A DNA stretch of 23,429 nucleotides from Acanthaster planci (lineage: Eukaryota; Echinodermata; Asteroidea; Valvatida; Acanthasteridae): assembly GCF_001949145.1 (NCBI RefSeq), contig NW_019091419.1, positions 1,063,472 to 1,086,900 on the forward strand, written 5' to 3'. Both the position numbers and the translations under genes were made by a program. How positions within the stretch are numbered: the first letter of the stretch is position 1; every line of letters begins with the position of its first letter. The notes under the pieces were generated by a model. The model ran no database searches. It worked only from the letters and a program-made list of their open reading frames with translations, and had not been told where the DNA came from. Of this stretch, positions 18,135 to 23,429 are shown piece after piece.

Positions 18135-18343
18135 GGTTTATGCACATTTAACGTGACTTATGGGACAAAAATGTACGTCCTCCCAATAAGCTAATTTCCA
18201 GTCTAACCCAGATCCCACATGCTTTATGGATGCAAGTCTATGCTACATGTATGGTAGATAAAAAAAAGTCAACCACAAGTCCACAGTACTCTATTACAGT
18301 ATATGAAGGAGACATTATGACCAAAATTGTGACTTATGGGACA

Positions 18344-19160
18344 TCAGCCATGAGCACTTTGAAATGCATGTGGTACTTCACAGATATATATAGCATCCAC
18401 TAAAACAATGCAGTAATTAGCAATTTACTGCTGTAAGGTCACATGGGCAATGGAACCTTCCATCAGCACCCTCTGCGCGTATGGAGTTAATAAAAGTGCA
18501 TGTATTGGGTAAACTCTGAGTGGCAAAGTACTGTACTAAAGGGAAGTGTATAGTTGGATGAATGTGATGAACGTGATGAATGGATGATGATACAATGAAT
18601 ATTAATGTACTTTTACATATTATAAACCATATATTTTTAAACAAACCAAAAAATATGAAAACGAAATTTTAAAAACCTCAAAAATGCAACTTTTTCATGG
18701 AATTGACCACATACAGGATGTGATGATTGATGAATTTGCAAAGGCTTTGGAACTCAGTACACCCATAAATGGGGCCCGACGTATACTCCTGTCATATACT
18801 GGGCCCTGTCCCGATTCACAGAGATTTCTTTCAAAAAACTTTATCTGGGATATATAGGGCATATCTAAACATCAGCTTGATTTTTTGAGCTGAAATTGCA
18901 CTGGTATGTTCACTACTTACGGGGTAAACTATCCTCTAGGTTGCTAATTGCAGAAAACTCACCTCTTCCCCATTTGGAGGAAAAAATGTTGCCCCACTTG
19001 CACAAAACTGACGTCTCTTTCGTGTCACGTCACAGAGTGACAGCAGTGCTATACCAATGATTTGCCACAAGCAGTGTGTGACTGGACAGGGAACCAGCCA
19101 AGGGATTTGTGTATTAGCTGCACATTTTTTCCTACCTGCGTGGTGTACGGTACATTACAT
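18344..19160. other. Spacer, low-complexity GATGAA stretch at about 18555-18600
   Basis: GATGAATGTGATGAACGTGATGAATGG is a short degenerate repeat. No gene or family signal was recognised. Confidence 0.4.
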
Positions 19161-19185
19161 GTACATGCAATGTTAGAATTCTGGA
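19161..19185 (+). repeat. Left copy of a 25-bp direct repeat flanking the hairpins
   Basis: GTACATGCAATGTTAGAATTCTGGA recurs at 19429-19453 with 23 of 25 bases identical. The 243 bp between the copies contain both hairpins. Confidence 0.75.
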
Positions 19186-19299
19186 CATGTATACAGTACT
19201 TATGCGCCAAAGTTTGACAGTCTAGTAAGAAAGACTGGGATTTTGCCTTCTCATCTGTGGTAATTAATGATGCATCCAAGTGACTGGCTACCCCCAGAT

Positions 19300-19360
19300 A
19301 GAACTGTGGGGTCCGACGTCATTCGCTTGGAGCGGAGCAGACGTCGGACCCCACAGTTCT
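19300..19360. repeat. Perfect 21-bp hairpin with 19-nt loop
   Basis: The arms 19300-19320 and 19340-19360 are exact reverse complements and include GGGGTCCGACGTC. The loop contains CGCTTGGAGCG, which can pair again (CGCT/AGCG), giving a nearly continuous stem. The structure is GC-rich compared with its surroundings. Confidence 0.92.
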
Positions 19361-19369
19361 GGGCCGGGC

Positions 19370-19417
19370 TGCATAGTGCCTGGCCTTCCCAGATTACAAG
19401 GCCAGGCATCTCATGCA
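19370..19417. repeat. Second hairpin, 11-bp perfect stem plus outer 5-bp stem
   Basis: TGCCTGGCCTT at 19377-19387 pairs with AAGGCCAGGCA at 19398-19408 across a 10-nt loop. TGCAT at 19370-19374 pairs with ATGCA at 19413-19417. It starts 10 bp after the first hairpin. Confidence 0.88.
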
Positions 19418-19428
19418 CATGTCAGTAA

Positions 19429-19453
19429 GTACATGCAATTTTAGAATTCCGGA
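19429..19453 (+). repeat. Right copy of the 25-bp direct repeat
   Basis: Partner of 19161-19185; differs by G/T and T/C. Confidence 0.75.
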
Positions 19454-19511
19454 AATTATTGTGTACTTTAATACAGGTATGTTAAAGTGTGTCTACCTTC
19501 CGCAGTACCAG

Positions 19512-19609
19512 AGTTGACGAGACCAAGTTGACTTGGGACCAAGTTAATTGACCCGAGACGGAGTTGATTCTCTGGGAGTGAGTTGATTCCAGACCCTTTA
19601 AGTTGGTGA
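19512..19609 (+). repeat. Quasi-tandem AGTTGAC/AGTTGATT array
   Basis: AGTTGAC or AGTTGATT-like cores alternate with GAGACC/GGGACC-like spacers about six times, with periods of 15-20 bp. One more unit (ACCGAGTTGATTTG) sits alone near 21257. Probably a minisatellite. Confidence 0.65.
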
Positions 19610-20091
19610 CTTCACACTGACATGACGGACGAGTATACAGTGTTTTTACATTGCCATGTTTCACCGGACCATATCCAAATTTTTAAAAAGGCAATTCGTA
19701 GAGTTTAAGGTACTCAGACTATTATTAAATGATCTACATTATCCCGATGCAGTCGCGTCAAACATCATTTCAAAAATTCAGATATGCACAGCATGCCAAA
19801 GTGAATTTGGGCTAGCACTCAGAAAAAAATTATTTTTGACCTTGTTGGGCTTATATCATATGGGATAGCCTAGTATTACAGATGCACATGAGCACATCAT
19901 CACACCCAACGACTTGCTAGGGAGGGATAAACAATTTGCAAGATGTGTGCAAAATCAAAGTGGGCATATAGCCTAGGCCTACTAAACTCATGTCATTTTC
20001 ACAGAAATGGGCCATGTACATGTACTGTACGCATAATGTGCCTAGTGTTGATCCTAGTCCTACTCCTATTCCTAAGATTAGTCTCAACATG

Positions 20092-20128
20092 GTCATACTA
20101 TTTAGCGTGACGCTAAACATAGCATGAC
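20092..20128. repeat. Near-perfect 37-bp palindrome
   Basis: The arms 20092-20108 and 20110-20128 pair with one mismatch and a 2-nt bulge around a single central base. The inner TTTAGCGT/ACGCTAAA is perfect. It lies 27 bp left of the MITE. Confidence 0.85.
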
Positions 20129-20155
20129 TCATATACTTAAATGATATAGACTCAA

Positions 20156-20433
20156 CCAGGGGCCAATTTCAGCCTGAGAGCTGCTTGAACACAAAATTTG
20201 CTTTGAAAAGCATGAAAAAACCTTGCCTGACAAATCAGGTTACCAGCCAAAACTTCATGTGATGTATATTGGTTTGAATAGTATTCACCTGTCTTTTGGT
20301 TAGCATGACAACCACATACATGTAGATTTTGAGCTGAGAGGCCCAACCTTTGTTTTTTAAGCAAGGTTTTTGTGCTTAAGCTACTTTTTTGCTTAAGCAG
20401 CTCTCTACACGGTATATGAAATTGGCTCCTTGG
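20156..20433. mobile_element. MITE/foldback element with long, imperfect inverted ends
   Basis: The left end CCAGGGGCCAATTTCA and the inverted right end CCAAGGAGCCAATTTCA match. Inside, AGAGCTGCTT, AGCACAAAAA-like and AACCTTGC words appear in the same order on both arms (about 60-75 bp each). The element is about 278 bp and has no coding capacity. I recall similar GGGGCCAATTTCA...GAGCTGCTTAAGCA repeats in echinoderm or hemichordate DNA, which is unverified. No clear target duplication is seen, so the superfamily stays open. Confidence 0.8.
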
Positions 20434-20532
20434 TCTTTTCCTTTGTCTCAAGTACTACTATTGTAGGCCTATGATAGTGCATTTTATTCCTGTAAAGTAT
20501 TAGTAGGCCTATGGAAAAAAGCAAAATACATT

Positions 20533-20554
20533 GTACATGTACATGTACATGTAC
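20533..20554. repeat. (GTACAT)n microsatellite
   Basis: Three and two-thirds copies of the self-complementary hexamer. Confidence 0.95.
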
Positions 20555-20689
20555 TTAATTACTCCATACCATGAAGGTGTGCTAGCCATTCCTCAGAGAC
20601 TTCTTTCTCACGAATGTCTTGATAGTATTGATACACAAAGCTGCAAATATAAACGGGTTAACGCGACCACCATTCGTTCGGTATTACTA

Positions 20690-21015
20690 CCGTCAATCAA
20701 CGTGCACGTGTGCCACAGTACCCACGTGCTGTTTGTAGTGTGTCTGTCCATGGAGGAAGGAACTCCATGGTCTGTCTGCAGCAGGTCCGCCATTATCCGT
20801 GTTTTCGACGCAGCGTTAGTTTTGCGTAATGACGTCTGCATCGGAGTGCCTAGCTAGCTTAAGGCTGCATCCGAATCTGTTGTCTAGAGCTAGGTCTTCA
20901 CTCCATTGGAATGCGAGGAGACACGTAGACAACAGAGCTAGCCGTAGCCCTGGAAGCCCATTTCGGACACGGCCTAAGTTCTAGCCTCGCCCCTGTGCAA
21001 CAGTCACGTGATGGT
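20690..21015. promoter_or_regulatory. Possible promoter-like, GC-richer region with E-boxes
   Basis: CACGTG occurs at 20705-20710, 20723-20728 and within TCACGTGA at 21004-21011. GTCCGCCATTAT (about 20785) resembles a YY1 site, AATGACGTC lies at about 20828, and CpG density is higher than around it. An 8-bp stem CCATGGAG/CTCCATGG sits at 20748-20770. No first exon was identified on either side, so this remains a weak suggestion. Confidence 0.25.
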
Positions 21016-22265
21016 GCCTGAGAGCGGGGAACTCGAGTTGGAGCGACCCGGAACATGTGAGCCGGCATCAACCTCGAGGCCGTGCAAGTCTCGATAACTT
21101 TCACCCTGAAGATTCCCGAGTATTGTACACAGCCTTCATAGCACGGACCAAAATGAGCTATACTACATTATTACAATATTATTACGTACAGTACGGTTAA
21201 ATTAGCAACTTATTGAGGTCTGATTGTTCGCAAAATGTAGGCTCTTCTTTCAGACCGAGTTGATTTGTTCCCCGTTTTCCAGATTTCATTACTTTCGACA
21301 ACAATTTTAGCTGGACGACTGCAAAGACAGTGACTTATAGCATTCAGATACTGGAATCAGAAGGCAACGGGGAGACTGACATTGGCAGTCTTATTGTTTC
21401 CTGTTTAACCAGTTGGACAGAGTCCTCGACAGAGACCGTGTTTCTTGTGGGTAATCCAGCGGGAGCTAGCTGGTTAAATAGTACTGTTTGTCTTGTTTAT
21501 GTCTTGTATATTCTCTCTCCCTCTCTCTCTCTCTCTTGTAAACTTTGTTAGTGTATTCCGTGAAATGTTGATAGCGAAAATGAAATAAATGAAATGATAT
21601 GTCTAGTACGAGGCGGAGGATGAAAATTAAGCCTGGGCTAGGGGTGTTGACATTTTCCGCCACCCACTGCAGTCTGGGAATGCTTGAACTGGTTTCGTAC
21701 ATCAGCATTCCCTATAGTGAAAGCACTCTGTCAGAAAAAAAGGAAACTGTATGGAGTTCCTTGTCCCTTCCACAACCACCATTTTGTGTCTCAGACTCTT
21801 AACTGTGAATGCCAGTGGCTTGTTTTCGGCCAATCCGACTCGGGACTTAAAGTTCGTTCAACTGTACTGTACTGACCAATCATGTTCATTTATAATATAA
21901 GCCTACAGCGATCATGTAGGTCTTTTATTTTGAAGGCGATTTTTCGTAAACCTTTGACAAATTTTTTTCTTTTAAAACATTTCTTTTATACTCCTATGAG
22001 TCCATCTTTCATCTTTGGCTTGATAAGCAGGTACTATACTAAAGAAAGTTATTATTAATTTATGCTTGACTTGTTTACTTCCAATAGATCTCTATCATTG
22101 GTTTCATTGCTTTTCTACCATTCAAAGTAATTTAACGAAACTGAGGCCAGTGGCAGGAAGGAAAAATAGTCTTTCCCTTTTATCAATATGCGCAGTTGCA
22201 TTACCATTGCCGATGGGTCTAAGATGGAATTCCATATCTGCCGTCGCCTGTCGCCCGTCGTGCGT
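21016..22265. other. Spacer with a (CT)n tract at 21511-21536
   Basis: Only the CT microsatellite stands out. No gene was recognised. Confidence 0.5.
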
Positions 22266-22269
22266 CGCG

Positions 22270-22345
22270 CGTTAGGGACAGTAGAGTTAGGGACAGTAGG
22301 GTGAGGAATATTATTGGCGTTAGGGTTAGGATAGTGTGAGCGTTG
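22270..22345 (+). repeat. Telomere-like TTAGGG words and a 15-bp tandem duplication
   Basis: GTTAGGGACAGTAGA is repeated twice in tandem, followed by GCGTTAGGGTTAGGATAG. TTAGGG is the usual animal telomere unit. The copies are too few and degenerate to be a telomere; an interstitial relic or chance simple repeat is likely. Confidence 0.6.
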
Positions 22346-23429
22346 GTGATTAGGTTAGAGAAAGGGAAGAAAGTTTGGGCTATATGTCCACATCAACATT
22401 TGACACAACTGAAAATACGACAACTCAAGTCAACATATTAAAAATATGTGATACAAATGACAGGAACAGTGCTCACTTTTCAAGTACGCAAGGAAGTTGC
22501 TGTAAAGAGACTCGCTTGACAGGGAGAGGTATCTGAAGAACTAAACCACGTATAAGATCCACCATACAACATGACATGTTAGGCCTATTTAGCAGAACTG
22601 TTGGTGTTCCCAATTCACTCCCACCCCTGGAAAAAAAAATGACCTGCGTGATACTATTCAGGGTGCATTCCGCGAAATGGTTGTATTTCTGCGTGGTTGT
22701 ATTTCTACGGGAATTTTACAATAAAACATGCCGTAAACAGGAGGGATCACAGAAACATTTCTGTAAATCCCGAATTTGGGACTAGTAGTTTCCAGGTCGG
22801 GTTAAATCTTTCACAAAAGCCCCAAATTGCGGGCCTATTTGGATAGACAATCAGAGCTGGGCGAACAGTTTTACTATTTTGGATGTTCTTCGGGAAAAGG
22901 CAAATAAAAACAAATCGTGGCTTAAACCCATAAAATGGAAAGGAAAAGTGGTCTACTGGCCATAATCTTGAATTTCCGGAGAAAAAACCGCAGACAAACC
23001 GCCTCCGAGAGTCAACAGGCGGCGCTATTTCGTTTTGATTTTTCACTAATTGAAGCCCCGTTGAAGACAAGGTAAAATCGACCACGTTTGCAGCCCCGGT
23101 GCAGGCAACCGAGGTCCTCGGGCCTACCAACCCCATCCCCAAAAAGTGTTCTTTGGTCATTCAGCTTTCAATTGATTTTGAAATTTCTAATTATCCTCCT
23201 AAAACAAACTCACCCCCCCAAAAGTGAACGCTCCCTAGTCTGTCATCAGCGGCCATTTTTCAAATGACATCCCTCCACCTTTTCAGTCTCTTGGAACAAT
23301 TTTTAAGCAGCATTTCTCTATGCTTTGCCCTGGGGTGGGAGCTCTTGAATCTGGGGAGTTCATTCTGGGCCATTCTTCCACAATCCCACAATTTCTTGGG
23401 CCACTTAATCTCCTCTTTTTCAAATAAAC
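22346..23429. other. Spacer; 137-codon minus-strand open frame of unknown status at 22747-23160
   Basis: The open frame starts MTKEHFLGMGLVGPRTS and has no domain, signal or repeat that I recognise. Composition does not set it apart from non-coding DNA, so I do not call it a gene. Confidence 0.3.

Larger units (their letters stand above)
16525..18343 (+). repeat. Seven interspersed copies of GTGACTKATGGGACA
   Basis: Exact copies lie at 16525-16539 (K=T), 16707-16721 (T), 16729-16743 (G), 17088-17102 (G), 17727-17741 (G), 18153-18167 (T) and 18329-18343 (T). All are on the + strand, flanks differ and spacing is irregular (22 to 639 bp). Possible decayed copies are near 16460 and 16767. I found none elsewhere in the window. 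They surround and enter the minus-strand MPPK pseudogene: one is 19 bp before its ATG, one in its intron and four beyond its stop. Confidence 0.95.

Noticed and set aside
20531-20857. Plus-strand 108-codon open frame
   Set aside because: It starts inside the GTACAT microsatellite (MYMYMYMYL) and shows no family feature afterwards.
22270-22345. A chromosome end
   Set aside because: Only scattered TTAGGG words in one short stretch, with ordinary sequence continuing for more than 1 kb on both sides.
22747-23160. Minus-strand 137-codon open frame as a gene
   Set aside because: No recognisable domain, no splice or promoter context, and the length is plausible by chance.
1-23429. CRISPR array or bacterial operon
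   Set aside because: No regularly spaced identical repeats with unique spacers, and the content is animal transposons; the seven 15-bp words have irregular spacing.

Overview
The window looks like non-coding, transposon-rich DNA from a marine invertebrate animal. A deuterostome such as an echinoderm, hemichordate or cephalochordate is my best guess. That guess rests on the mix of repeat families (a BEL/Pao LTR element, an APE-type LINE, a tRNA-derived SINE, hAT-like and foldback elements) and on frequent palindromic words (TACATGTA throughout, TAGGCCTA five times after 17.8 kb). Nothing looks bacterial: there are no operons or ribosome binding sites, and I found no intact host gene. An assembly gap of 678 N lies at 10055-10732.

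Layout. 1-420: an imperfect ~49-bp tandem repeat split by a small element with inverted ends. ~725-5415: a nearly full-length but dead LINE on the + strand (endonuclease, reverse transcriptase, C-terminal zinc-finger motif). Its RT gene is split by a 1325-bp hAT-like element (2566-3890) flanked by a perfect 8-bp target duplication. 5482-~5770: a tRNA-derived SINE. ~7030-8040: an old ~168-bp tandem repeat family carrying CRE-like TGACGTCA words. 11201-15343: a BEL/Pao LTR retrotransposon on the - strand with two LTRs. Its gag, part of protease, integrase and integrase C-terminus remain, but the reverse transcriptase and most of RNase H are deleted.

16525-18343: the least explained part. A 15-bp word, GTGACTKATGGGACA, occurs seven times, always in the same orientation and with unrelated flanks, in and around a broken minus-strand gene. 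The gene has an MPPK... first exon at 17941-18134 and a last exon at 17226-17682. I propose that this is a degraded, possibly undescribed mobile element or gene unit with interspersed recognition motifs.

19161-20433: several hairpins and palindromes (a perfect 21-bp stem at 19300-19360, a second hairpin beside it, a ~37-bp near-palindrome at 20092-20128) and a foldback/MITE element at 20156-20433. 20690-21015: a GC-richer stretch with three CACGTG boxes, possibly a promoter. The rest to 23429 holds only microsatellites and telomere-like TTAGGG words.

The genes do not work together as a pathway. What can be read is a history of insertions: the LINE came before the hAT-like element that interrupts it, and the BEL element is old because its LTRs differ at about 8% of positions by my manual count.
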